Shown here: piece by piece, positions 11,794 to 22,726 of the stretch
Position numbering within the stretch: position 1 is the first letter of the stretch
How the letters are laid out: every line of letters begins with the position of its first letter
Assembly: GCA_026874595.1 (NCBI GenBank)
Contig: CM049308.1
Location: 43,781,327 to 43,845,326, forward strand
Source: Sipunculus nudus
Taxonomy: Eukaryota; Annelida; Sipuncula; Golfingiida; Sipunculidae
Reading direction: 5' to 3'
DNA length: 64,000 nucleotides
Notes under the pieces: model-generated
What the model saw: only the letters and a program-made list of their open reading frames with translations
Databases searched by the model: none
What the model was told of the DNA's origin: nothing
Position numbers and translations under genes: made by a program

Positions 11794-13690
11794 TTTTTAG
11801 CTCAGCTGACTATAAGTCATCTGAGCTATAGTCGTGGTCCATTGTCCGTCGTCCGTCCGTCTGTCCGTCCGTCCGTCCGTGGATGTGGCATGTTTTGAAA
11901 CTGTAAGACCTAGGAATCCAAAATTCTGCATACTGTTAGATGTCCCCAAGATCTCCTACCAAGCCGAAAACTGGGTCTTTGCGACTTTGTTCCTTTGAGA
12001 AATTAAGGAAAAACCTCAATTTTTTATTAAAATCCTATTTTCACACTTCAGGACTGCCTAATATCAAAACCACTCATCTGTTTTTCCTCATATTTACCAT
12101 AAATATTCCTCTGTATAGTTCCTATGTACATGCCAGAAATTAAGTCTGTAAAGTATAAATTCTATAAGTAATGGGCCCAAACATAATGGACTTTGTAAAA
12201 AATCAGGAAAAATAATAACTCACTTAGCATGAAAAATTTTCAAACTAGAGTCTATTTTATCAAGTATATAACTATGTTTAATTAAGATTCAATTGTTTAC
12301 CCAAAATTAGATCTGAATTTTGTAAATTTTTTAAGTTATTAGCTTAAAAAAAAAAATCAGTACCTAAATTTTGCCCAACTTTGACCATGGCACGTTTTTT
12401 CCCTGTAAGCACCATTGATTTAATTTTCACAGCATGTAAACATAAATATTTAATTTGTCTAAATCTGAAATTTGAAAATAAAAGCTTGAAAATTAAGCTA
12501 GTTATTGATTTTTTTCTGTAGTCACTTGCTTTGATTACAGATGCAGGGTCCCACTCCAGGTCACTGGAAGTCAGCTATGCCAGGGTTTCTAATTTGTTAC
12601 AGTCACTGGGGGAGATCCCCTGCTGTGACAGGTGTACAGTTATTCTCATATCACCACCCAATCACCCCCCCCCCCCCCCCCCCCCCCGCAAACCCAACCC
12701 ACCAAGTGTTATGCAGTAATTGTTATTGTTTTCACTGTATCTCCTTAATTGTAATGCAGTTTCCTCTCCGATATGCAAAAACTTTCCTTGAAAAAATAAT
12801 TCAAGGTGTAATCCAGAAGATGCAATGTTGTGTAATGTAGCATTTTTAAAGAAATCAATTTTCTTTTAAATGATTTTAACAAATATAAATGAACCCATCA
12901 GTATGCTTAAATTATTATAAAATATGAAGCCCATTATGGATAAATAAAGACACAATTAAAAATTGTGAAATCTAAATCAAGTATTATTTTTAGATATTTA
13001 TTGTTTTACAGATTTAAAAGATATATTTTTGTGGTAAAAAATTAATAAACATTTGTATGCATGATGTGGTGTTATCTGACAAGATTGAGATCTATGATGA
13101 TGCAATTGAGAATTATGAATCAGCTTTTTTATTCAGATATATATGTTATATTGGAAATGTATAGAAATATAAACTTAAATTAGAAAATAATTGATGTGAT
13201 AAAAAAATCAGGATTTAATACAAACATTTGTTCATTATTTTCCTGCCTCAGCAGAATTTGAGATCAGGCTTTGTTTGCCCTGTTTTATGTTGTTAATTAG
13301 CTATATTTCAACTGTATACATTTCATTAAAAAAATACATATATATTTAATAATATATATCATATAAAAAAATAGATTCAATTGAACAAATGTGTAAACTA
13401 CTGAAATGTCAACAGTTAATTGAAAAACCAACTAATGATCATGCTAATAGTACAGATCATTTGTTCACAAACTGCTCACATGCTTTAGCTTCAACATTAG
13501 GAAACACATGGTCAGGTCACAAAATATTTTTTGCAACAATTTCTTGCTCATCAATACAAACCAATCATATAAACCAACCATGGCCTTTATTACCTCTTCC
13601 TCTTACACTTTATCTCCATTAGATATTATATTAGATTTTTACCTTCAAGGTTAACGTCAGCTGAGCACAGTGACCCCTAGGTCCCTTGTT
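11794..13690 (+). mobile_element. Family A element with alternative 3' module (~1.9 kb)
   Basis: A standard left terminus and one A-I unit (to about 12430) are joined to a different 3' half: a 'gcagggtcccactccaggtc' block, a 23-base C-run (12665-12687), AT-rich sequence, and the right end 'gtcagctgagcacagtgacc' to CCCTTGTT at 13690. The same 3' module recurs at 49690-50974 and, in diverged form, at about 41300-41998. It sits in the T-run of the outer copy and abuts the next A element head-to-tail. Confidence 0.75.
12665..12687 (+). repeat. Poly-C tract (23 C)
   Basis: An uninterrupted C-run inside the alternative 3' module of family A. The paralogous tract at 49939-49966 is 28 C, so the length is unstable between copies or assembly-limited. 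Confidence 0.9.
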
Positions 13691-16327
13691 TTTTAGCTCA
13701 GCTGACTATAAGTCATCTGAGCTATAGTCGTGGTCCATTGTCCGTCGTCCGTCCGTCTGTCCGTCCGTCCGTCCGTCCGTCCGTCCGTAGATGTGGCACG
13801 TTTTGAAACCGTAAGACCTAGGAATCCAAAATTCAGCATAATGTTAGATGTCCCCAAGATCTCCTACCAAGCCGAAAACTGGGTCTTTGCGACTTCGTTC
13901 CTTTGAGAAATTAAGGAAAAACCTCAATTTTTTATTAAAAACCTATTTTCACACTTCAGGACTGCCTAATATCAAAACCACTCATCTGTTTTCCCTCATA
14001 TTTACCATAAATATTCTTCTATATAGTTCCTATGTACATGCCAGAAATTATGTCTGTATTATATAATTTAAAAAAGTTATGGGCCCAAACATAATGCATT
14101 TTGTAAAAAATCAGGAAAGATATTTGATCACTTAACACAAAACTTGTTAAAGCTATGGACCTTTTTTCCAATAATATAACTTTAATTTATCAAAATTAAA
14201 TTGTATACCCAAAATTAGATCAAAATCTTTTAAATTTTTTAAAATATTAACAAAAATAAAAAATTGGTACCTTAAATTTTGCCCAACTTTGACCATGGCA
14301 CTTTTTTTCCTGTAAGTACTGTGGACTTAATTTTCTCAGCATGTTTTTGTTAGCATTTTTTCTGTTTACACCAAAAATTTGAAACCAGTTGATCAAAAAC
14401 TGTAGATTTTATTCAAGTTTTCAAGCACCATGTAACAAATTGTTTACATCAAGCTAGTGTTATGCAGTTTGCAAGAGCTCAGCTCCCCAGCTTCAGCTCT
14501 CAGTTCCTAAAATTTGGCATACAATTAGATGTCTCCAAAATTCCCTACCATGCCAAGAATTTGGTCACTAGGACTTAATACCTTCGAGATATTAATGAAA
14601 AACTTCATTTTTCCATTAAAAACCCATTGTTACACTTCAAGACTGCCTAATATCAAAACCACTGATGTGACTTTAATCATATATAATATACATATTTTTC
14701 TATACATTCTCAATGCATATGCCAGAAATGATGTCAGTATTGCGTAATTGTTTTAAGTTATGGGCCCAAACATAATGCACTTTGTAAAAAATCAAGAAAT
14801 ATATTTACTCCCTTAACAAGGGGATTGCTGAAGCTAGAGTTTTTTTGCCAGGGATGTAACATTATTTAATCAAGATTCAATTGAATACCCCAAATTAGTC
14901 CTGAATTTTTCAAATTTTATATGTTATTAGTATAAATATAAAATTAGTACCTTAAATTTTGCCCAACTTTGACCATGGCACATTTGTTTCCTGTGAGCAC
15001 GGTTGATATAATTTTCATATCATGCACACAAGGATTTCAGCTTTTTAGTTTAGAAAGCTGAAAGAAATTGGCCAAAAATTGTAGCTTTTATTAATGTTTT
15101 TATGAGACCATGTCAGACCTTAACTCTCTCCGGCCCCTCTTGAGTCACCTGTATGTTGACCTTGTTGAACTTTCAGCAAATTATGCATGCTTGAGGCGAG
15201 CCATACACTGTTGCAGGTAGGCAGCTTATGGCCAGCCACAGTTGATCCAGGTGTCCAACCCAACTCATCTAGTAGTTTTAACCAACAACATAACAATTAA
15301 CAATAAATTAATAAATTTTTATTGTTTTTTAATAACAAATTAAAGAAAAATAAAAAAGAATTTGTAAATTATATAATAACAGGAAATCAACTTGCAGTTA
15401 CTGATGATAAAAGAATCTTGTATCGATGGATAGAAAGTCACGTACTCAAAATAACACCATGCAGTCACCTATGGTATTTTTCAGTTCAATTTTAATGATA
15501 AAAAAGTAAATCATTTTATTCATTACTAATCATTAGGGATCATATGAAGGAAATTAATGATAGACAAAGATGCAGTTGATATTATTAATCTATAGATTCC
15601 TACTGTGTCTAGTGTGTACATTGATGTGAAATTAGTCCAAAATGAATATATTACATTTTTTTTTTAATATAAATAAAAGCCATAAAACCAGGTACTTTTG
15701 ATCATAATTTAAATGTGTGAATTTTGTATATTCTGGATTCTCAACATAATTGTTTGGTGAAAACTGAATAAATGCCAGTAATGGTGGGAAAACTTTAAAT
15801 ACGAATATGAATATGTACTCCATTATAAAATGTCTTGCATAAAGAATTGGAATTCAGGTAAAAATGAAAGTATATGAATACCAGTGCAAATACTTTCAAA
15901 ATGTATTCATGAATGCATTCATGAATATATTCTTTAATATTATTTTAATAATCATTTCAGTTATATTTCATTTTAAAAAATCATAAGATTCTCTTATTAT
16001 TTTTAATAAAAATTATATTTGGGACAATATTTGTAATTTTTTTTTAATAAATAGTTAAACTCTTATATCATATGTTCTGCTTATAAGTTATATGGCCAAG
16101 TCAAAATCTGTGTGACAATAGTACTCCATTTGTTAATAAAATAAATGAAATCAATCCTCTTCCCTGTCTCCAAAGATAATATCATAATCATACATAAGCT
16201 AAACACCAACAACTCATAATAAAGCTTATATTTATTACCACACCAAACCAGCATATGCCTCATTCCGAAATCATATTTTTTAATCATATATAACAGCTGA
16301 GTGCCGTGACCCATAGGTCCCTTGTTT
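13690..16327 (+). mobile_element. Complete family A-I element (~2.64 kb)
   Basis: The left end is a T-run + AGCTCAGCTGAC directly abutting the preceding element's CCCTTGTT. A long CCGT microsatellite (13738-13788), two ~680-bp units, the common AT-rich tail and the right end 'cagctgagtgccgtgaccc' to CTTGTTT follow. Length and order match 3815-6452. No coding capacity. Confidence 0.8.
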
Positions 16328-16635
16328 CTGTAAGTACTGTGGATTTAATTTTCACAGCATGTACACATAAGGATTTAATCTGTTTAAATCTGAAATTTGA
16401 AAATAAAAGCTGCAAAATTAGGCTAGTTATTGAATTTTTTTGGAGGCTTTTGTTGTATTCCCTTACATTGTCAAGCAGTCCACTTTGGTGACTGTAGGTC
16501 ATTTAGTGCATATCTCTATGCTCCCCAGGCTGTTGGCATAATGTTAGATGTCCCAAAGATCTCCAACAAAGCTGAAAACTTGGTCTTTGCAACTCTGTTC
16601 CTTTGATAAATTAAGGAAAAACCTCAGTTTTTCAT

Positions 16636-17610
16636 TAGTTCAGATGACTTTCAGTCATGCTGGGCTATAGCGATGGGTCTTTGTCGGTCGTCCTTCTGTC
16701 TGTCCCTCCGGCCGTTAGCAGGGCACAAATTGTGACCGTAGGGGCAAAGGCCATGAACCCTATGCAGTTTTAGAGGTTCTAAAAAGATCTCCTTGCAAAC
16801 CTGAAATTAGGTCACAGCGACCTATATTCTCGAAGTTATGGGGTGTGTTTGCACCCCCCAGAAATAATTCTTTTAGCCAAAATTTTCATCCCAAACCTTC
16901 CATCTTTCACATACAGCTCATCTACCAACAGGGAAAGAACCATAATTATTTTGAGGTCACAAGGTCAAAGGTCACAGAACCAACTTCTTTGAAAAGCCTG
17001 TGGATGCATTTTAAGCCAAACCTTTCATCCCAATTCTTTGATCTTTCACATATAGCTCACCTACTAAGTGGGAGAAGGATCCTATAGATGTTGAGGTCAC
17101 AAGTCCAAAGGTCAGGGTCACAGGATCCACTTCTTTGAAAAGGTTGTGGACACATTTGAAGCTAGACATTTCATTCCAAACCTTTCAGCACTGATATCGC
17201 TTCTCTGCCAACCAGGGAAAAGACCTGATGATTTTGAGGTCAAAGGTCAAGTTCACAGCACCCTTTTCTTGCGTGGAGTCATTTTCAGGCAAACTTTTCA
17301 ATCTATACTGTCATAATTGGCTTACCTACCAATAGGGGAAGAAGCCTATTGATGTTGTGTTCAAAAGGTCAAAGGTCAAGGTCACAATATTGTTCTAAAT
17401 GCTTGTGAACATATTTCAAGTGAAACTGTTCAACCCAAACCTTCAGTCTTTCACATATGCCACATCTATGCATCACTGAATGTGATTCAAACTTCATACT
17501 TATGGGTCTTTTTGCATGAAGAAATAACTAATTGATTTTGAGGTCAGCTGGTCAGGAGGTTAAAGGTTGCAGGTCTAAGTTATTCACTCATTGGTTGCCA
17601 AGTAATTACA
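16636..17610 (+). repeat. Degraded A-like left end with AGGTCA-rich tandem repeats
   Basis: A decayed family A left palindrome ('gttcagatgactttcagtca...gggctatag') and a TCCGTC-like stretch are followed by about five degenerate units of ~130-155 bp containing 'aaccttt(c/t)a', 'tctttcacatat' and 'gaggtcacaaggtcaaaggt'. AGGTCA half-sites are spaced two and one bases apart at 16954-16974, one at 17237-17249, and one and zero at 17366-17384. A short frame at 16845-17087 runs through the units and is not a credible gene. Confidence 0.6.
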
Positions 17611-18490
17611 CCCAGTCAGATGTAAGTGGTTAGTAGTTACCCATCATTTAGAAAGAATCCAGTTGATATGTGGGCAGAAGGCCAAGGTCATGGGTCAGGG
17701 ATGTTCACAATAACTTATTTTGTAGACCATCTCTATTTTTCTTGTTTTCTTGTATATATAACCATGGCACTCACAACTGGAACATCTCACTGTGTGCCCA
17801 TAATTGTCAGTGACACTTGTGATATATGACTCCCTTTTGTATCAGCTCATGGAGTGATAAGGATATATCATTAGTGCATAACAAAAACATTGTTGCCAGA
17901 ATGCTTTGGCCAGGCATTAAGACTATGAGAGTTAAGTGTTAAGGTTTAGCTACTGATTTATAAAATGATGGGAACATTTTGCAGTTTATATCATGGAATC
18001 ATAGCAATAAACTTAGTTTTCTAGATATCTGAATATTATTACACAAATCATCAGATATACCAGCAAGTGTTTGTTCTGATAATATGTGGGTCTGCACCTG
18101 GATTTAGGATGGCTTTATTTGATTACAAGACTCTTAGTGATGCTTTCTGCATTTCTTTTCTTTTAGGTTTTGCAGTTTACCTACCCCGCTGACCCAATTG
18201 AATAGCAAGCTGATAATTAAAACAAATTGGACTTGCACATTTTACATTTGCATGTTCATAAATCTGATATGAGAGCTCTCCAACCTGATCATGCCTTTTG
18301 AATTGTTTTGGACATTCATAACTGTTACATTCTTTGGAGCAATTGCTACAAGTTTAGTGTCTTATTGGAGGATGTGTGAAATCAAATGTCAGACTTGTCA
18401 GAAAACCATTGTCTGCCAGGTAGCCATTTTGGAAATCCTTTTGCCAGGGCAGTTTCTGTGATTTTTTTATGATGTTTATTCCCTTTTAGA
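17611..18490. other. No recognisable feature
   Basis: A stretch of moderately AT-rich sequence without a credible reading frame, terminal repeat or match to the other families here. A 67-codon frame at 17626-17829 has no recognisable domain and is treated as chance. Confidence 0.4.
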
Positions 18491-18671
18491 GGATGTTTGT
18501 TAGCGAACCTGTGAGCTTATGTGATGGTGCGGCGTCGTCCGTCGTGTGTCGTGCGTGGTGCGTCGTCTCTACGTTAACCATTATAGCTATCTCAAAAACG
18601 GCAGAAGCTAGCATCACCAAATTTGTTGCAAATAATCAGTCATCTGAAAAACTCTATCGGATAATGTTTAT

Positions 18672-20411
18672 TTTTTATGCCTCCGCCACAAAGTGGCCGG
18701 GGCATATAGTTTTACCCATGTCCGTCATTCCGTCCTTCCGTCCTTCCATCCTTCCGTCATTCCGAAATCAAACAGTTGTACGGACTTTTTTTCGCAATGC
18801 CTGCAGATATTGGCCTGATTTTTGGTGTGTGGGCAGATATAGACCAGTTACAGATCGAGTTCGCGTTTCGTCCCGGTTGACCTACTTTTGACCGTTTTAC
18901 GGCTCCTAAACTTAAAAAATTTCATGAAAAATAGAAATTTCATGACAAATACACATGTACAGACTTTTTTTCGCAATGCCTGCAGATATTGGCCTGATTT
19001 TTGCTATGTAGGCAGATAATGACCAGTTACAGATTGAGTTCGCGTTTTGTCCCAGTTGACCTACTTTTGACTGTTTTACGGCTCCTAAACTTAGAAAATT
19101 TCATGAAAATAGAAATTTTCATGACAAATGTACACATGTACGGACTTTTTTTCGCAATGCCTGCAGATATTGGCCTGATTTTTTGTGTGTGAGCAGATAA
19201 TGACCAGTTACAGATCGAGTTCGCGTTTCCTCCTTGTTGACCTACTTTTGAACGTTTTACGCCTCCTTAACTTAGAAAATTTCATGAAAAATAGAAATAT
19301 TCATGACAGATACACATGTACAGACTTTTTTTCGCAATGCCTGCAGATATTGGCCTGATTTTTTATGTGTGGGCAGATATAGACCAGTTACAGATCAAGT
19401 TTGCGTTTCATCTCGGTTGACCTACTTTTGACCGTTTTACGGCTCCTGAACATAGAAAATTTCATGAAAAATATGAAATTTCATGACAAATACACATGTA
19501 CAGACTTTTTTTCGCAATGCCTGCAGATATTGGCCTGATTTTTGGTGTGTGGGCAGATATTGACCAGTTACAGATCGAGTTCGCGTTTCGTCCCAGTTGA
19601 CCTTCTTTTGATTGTTTTACCGCTCCTGAACATAGAAAATTTCATGTTAAATATAAATTTTCATGACAAATACACTTGTACAGACTTTTCTTCGCAATAC
19701 CTGCAGATATTGGCCTGATTTTGGTGTGTGGACAGATAATGACCAGTTACAGATGGAGTTCATGTTTTGTTCCAATTGACCTACTTTTGACCATTTGACG
19801 GTGCTCTAACATAGAAAATTTTATAAAAAAGTGCACATGTATGGACTTTTTTTCGCAGTGCCTGCAGATACGGGCCTGATTTTTGGTGTGTAGGCAGATA
19901 ATGACCAGTTACAGATCAAGTTCTTGTTTTGTCCCAGTTGACCTACTTTTGACCATTTGACTGCTCCTGAACATAGAAATTTTCATGAAAAATAGAAATT
20001 TTCATAACAAATGCATATGTACTGACTTTTTTTCCTCAATGCCAGCAGATACCACCCTGATTTTTTATGTGTGGGCAGATAATGACAGTTACAGATCGAG
20101 TTTGCGTTTCGTCCTGGTTGACCTACTTTTGATTGTTTTACGGCTCCTAAACATAAAAAATTTCATGAAAGACAGAAATTTTTATGGAAAATGCACATGT
20201 ATGGACTTTTTTTCACAATGCCTGCATATACTGGCATGATTTTTGGTGTGTTGCTTGATAATGACCCGTTACAGATCGAGTTTGCATTTTGCCCTTGTTG
20301 ACCTACTTTTGACCATACGACACCTCCTGAACTTAAACAATTTTTCAAAATTTTACAAATGTTTCTAATTTGCCCCAGGCGGGGGCATTCGTGTCGTTCT
20401 GACACATCTAG
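18672..20411 (+). mobile_element. Family D element, copy 1 (~1.74 kb)
   Basis: The left end is a T-run then a palindrome at 18677-18705 (ATGCCTCCGCCAC / AAA / GTGGCCGGGGCAT). A TCCGTCATTCC-type simple repeat and nine ~180-bp tandem units follow. The right end has GCGGGGGCAT (20379-20388), inverted relative to the left end; then a hairpin GTGTCG-TTC-TGACAC (20391-20405); then CTAG (20408-20411) and T. A subterminal hairpin followed by CTRR is the canonical Helitron 3' end. It has no target duplication and sits in a T-run of family C. No protein is encoded. Confidence 0.8.
18770..20345 (+). repeat. Tandem array of ~180-bp D units, nine copies
   Basis: Units begin near 18778, 18958, 19138, 19318, 19498, 19678, 19847, 20019 and 20199 with 'ggactttttttcgcaatgcc'. 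The first six are spaced exactly 180 bp and later ones 169-181 bp with more substitutions, so the right edge is more diverged. Because 180 is divisible by three, the same short frame recurs, but stops interrupt every unit. Confidence 0.85.
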
Positions 20412-20561
20412 TTTCTAACTGCATTTTTTTAGATTTTATAGGGAAAAAGCTAAAAAAGCTTTAAAAATCTTCTTCTCCGAAACTGTCCAGCCAAATTGTC
20501 CAATATTTCACAGAAATGATCCCTTGAACAATCTCTCTCAAATTTGTTCAAATGGTTTTTA

Positions 20562-20569
20562 GTTCAATG
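20562..20569 (+). repeat. hAT target-site duplication, left copy (GTTCAATG)
   Basis: These eight bases are repeated exactly at 39044-39051. The homologous unoccupied site in family C at about 51375 reads GTTCGGTG once, followed by the same 'atttttg' flank, so the duplication was created by insertion. Eight bases is the hAT superfamily's target duplication length. Confidence 0.9.
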
Positions 20570-20583
20570 CAGACCTGGGAGCC
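20570..20583 (+). repeat. hAT left terminal inverted repeat
   Basis: CAGACCTGGGAGCC, exactly inverted at 39030-39043. Just inside, a further inverted CAGGTCTG near 20656-20663 forms a short fold-back with the terminus. Confidence 0.9.
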
Positions 20584-21279
20584 AGCCGTTGACCTGTAAA
20601 TTGGCTGGCTTGAAGAAAAAATGGCTGGCAAGCCGGCTGAGCCGGCTCAGGTCTGAAAACAATGATGATGGCTGAGTAGACAACGTTGTGGCTGGCTAGC
20701 CGGCTGAGCCGTAAAGATGAGGCAAATATCTAATGGACAAAAGTTGTCTCAGTCTAATGCAATTATATTTATATGAACAATAATATGAAACAAACTTAAC
20801 AAATATTTTGACAAGTTAATTACCCTTTGGATAAATTAATTTTATTCAATATCACGCCGGGCATGTACAAGGACAGTGAGTGGGAACGTGAAGGATGGGG
20901 GTTCCCCCGTTGTGTTTTCAGATCTGACAATATAGCGTGTTTTGGTGAAGCTGACCGCTGATTTAACCAGATGAAAATTGTTATGATTTTCCTGATTTCC
21001 TTTGACAGACGTTGGTTTCACATGAATTATTTGATCTCAACTGATATAACGTTAAATTGCTAAAAGCATCTTGAAAAATCGTAGGTTTCAATTCAGCTAT
21101 TGAGATACATGTATATAGATATCATTGTTTGCATCCTCTAAGCAACTGTTTTCGTGCGCTCACTTGCATGACAGTTCAACCGGATAATCGTTTTTTGTGT
21201 GCCGAACTTAAAGTGTCATGGCTTGACGTACTTTGTGCTAGGGTTACTAGGGCAGGTGCTGTTTTGTTTAATGCCTCAA

Positions 21280-21293
21280 CCCCCCCCCCCCCC
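21280..21293 (+). repeat. Poly-C tract (14 C)
   Basis: An uninterrupted C-run in the left arm of the hAT element, about 60 bases upstream of the reading frame at 21353. Confidence 0.9.
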
Positions 21294-21352
21294 TAATCTG
21301 ATCAAATAATTCAACATTTTGGTACACATTGAATGGTTAATGGAACAGTCAA

Positions 21353-21652
21353 ATGGCGTCACCTGTCTGCAGTTGTCTCGAAATCCTCACGGACAGATTC
21401 TTGTTGACAGTTGCAGCATTCCTCACTGTAATTTCCCACAAAATCTTATTTTATGACAAAGATGGCATGATGGCGTATTTGTGCGCGTTTCCATATATTA
21501 CACTTGGATTTTTTTTGTATCACAATCAATTTACCGGCGATGTTTTCAACTGCGCGCCAGAGTGCATGACAGCAGACAATGTTTTAGTGTACTTCGGTTT
21601 CAATAATTACCACGGCTGCAACCGGTACAAATTTTTTATCTCTAAGTTTTAA
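21353..21652 (+). CDS. Possible small hydrophobic protein in hAT left arm
   Basis: A 99-codon frame opening with ATG in the context 'caaATGg'. It holds a long hydrophobic stretch (about residues 17-60, two possible membrane segments around LLTVAAFLTVI and YITLGFFLY) and several cysteines and tyrosines in the C-terminal half. AATAAA follows the stop by under 20 bases (about 21669). It lies between the hAT terminus and the 3' end of the transposase gene, on the opposite strand. I do not recognise the family and it may be a chance frame; the polyadenylation signal and ATG context are the only support. Confidence 0.25.
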   Translation: MASPVCSCLEILTDRFLLTVAAFLTVISHKILFYDKDGMMAYLCAFPYITLGFFLYHNQFTGDVFNCAPECMTADNVLVYFGFNNYHGCNRYKFFISKF

Positions 21653-22302
21653 TTCACTTATATTGTAAAATAAAATCATATCATAGTATGAGATTGTTTT
21701 AACGTTTTACACTTAATGCTGCTTTTGAAATATATTTTCATGATACGCTTGCCACAGATCCTGTCGAGAAATTCTGCCAACATCCGATCGTGATATCACA
21801 TGACAATAAAAAGAATGACTTTAAAATGTTGAAAATTAAAATTTAAGATAATCCTGTACTCTGCTAGTCATCACTTGTAATTAAAATTTAACGTGGAAAA
21901 ATTATGAAAAATATATTAACGTTACAGGAGTGACTTTTTAGTTAAACCTTATAATTATTGTCGGTATTTAACGGACATTTTCAACGCATAAGGTATGCAT
22001 GCCTCTTTGAAAATTGAGATCTCAGTGTATGAAAGATCCAGAAGAAGATCACATTTTTATTAGGGATTGTGAAATGATTCCACAGCTGTATATGAATACT
22101 TAAAAAAAAAGTCATTTGACACTTTCTGTATAATTCAATGGCGAGAACAGTTCCTATGGCTATTTTAAAGGCTCGATTTACAGCTCTCTTAAAATTTTTA
22201 AATCTGAAGCACTGCATAATTTTATTCAAACTGTTTGAATTAATGCAACTAAATGATTAAAATAAAATATAATATCATTCAACTGAGATGTTACGAGTCC
22301 TT

Positions 22303-22308
22303 TTTATT
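22303..22308 (-). promoter_or_regulatory. Candidate polyadenylation signal of the transposase gene
   Basis: AATAAA on the minus strand, about 35 bases beyond the transposase stop codon at 22342-22344. A second AATAAA lies at 22221-22226. Confidence 0.5.
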
Positions 22309-22708
22309 TGTGGTGCTGAAATTAACTGTTTCTATGCATGCTCAGAATGTATCATCATCATCATCTGCGTCACTCTCAGTATCATCTTCCATTAGCAGCT
22401 CTTCTTCATATTGATCGGAAAGAAAAATGTCCACCTTAAGTTTCTTACGTGGTCCATATGGAGCTATGGAGGGCCTTTTGCCTCTGGTACCAGCAGACCT
22501 CCAAAGTTGGTATGCTGGTTCCGGATCGAACTTTCTCACTCCTTCCGTGTGTAGCCTTGTATGCATTAGATCAGAGACTGTTTCAGGTGTGAGGCCATTT
22601 CTGATGTCAGTATGGACTAATTTGTAGAGGCTAAAGCCCCTCTCCACCTCCGCACTGTGAGCCTGCAAGCTCAGAACTAAGTCAACTAAAGTTAGAATGT
22701 TTTCGTGA

Positions 22709-22726
22709 CCCCCCCCCCCCCCCCCC
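22709..22726 (-). repeat. Homopolymer tract inside transposase (18 G on coding strand)
   Basis: It encodes residues GGGGGG just upstream of the hAT dimerisation domain. The frame is preserved on both sides here, but slippage would shift it. Such a glycine run is unusual in this family and may be a local expansion. Confidence 0.85.

Larger units (their letters stand above)
11167..16500 (+). mobile_element. Family A element, outer copy, split by 11794-16327
   Basis: The left end is TTTTT + AGCTCAGCTGAC at 11167, with hairpin and CCGT microsatellite, then one A-I-like unit to 'cacgacacg' at 11793. After two inserted A copies the sequence resumes at 16328 with 'ctgtaagtactgtgg', exactly what follows 'cacgtttttt' in other copies, and runs to about 16500. 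No standard right terminus is visible, so the element is truncated or diverged there. Confidence 0.7.

Noticed and set aside
12541-12840. A proline-rich 99-codon frame
   Set aside because: It depends on the poly-C tract, and the paralogue at 49814 has a different frame because its tract length differs.
18778-20239. Repeated frames of the MPADIGLIF...ADNDQLQIEF type in the D arrays
   Set aside because: The unit length is divisible by three, so one frame repeats, but each unit contains a stop soon after and no long frame spans units.
20570-20663. A 94-bp miniature element between CAGACCTG and the nearby CAGGTCTG
   Set aside because: The bases after 20663 (AAAACAAT) do not duplicate GTTCAATG, whereas those after 39043 do exactly.
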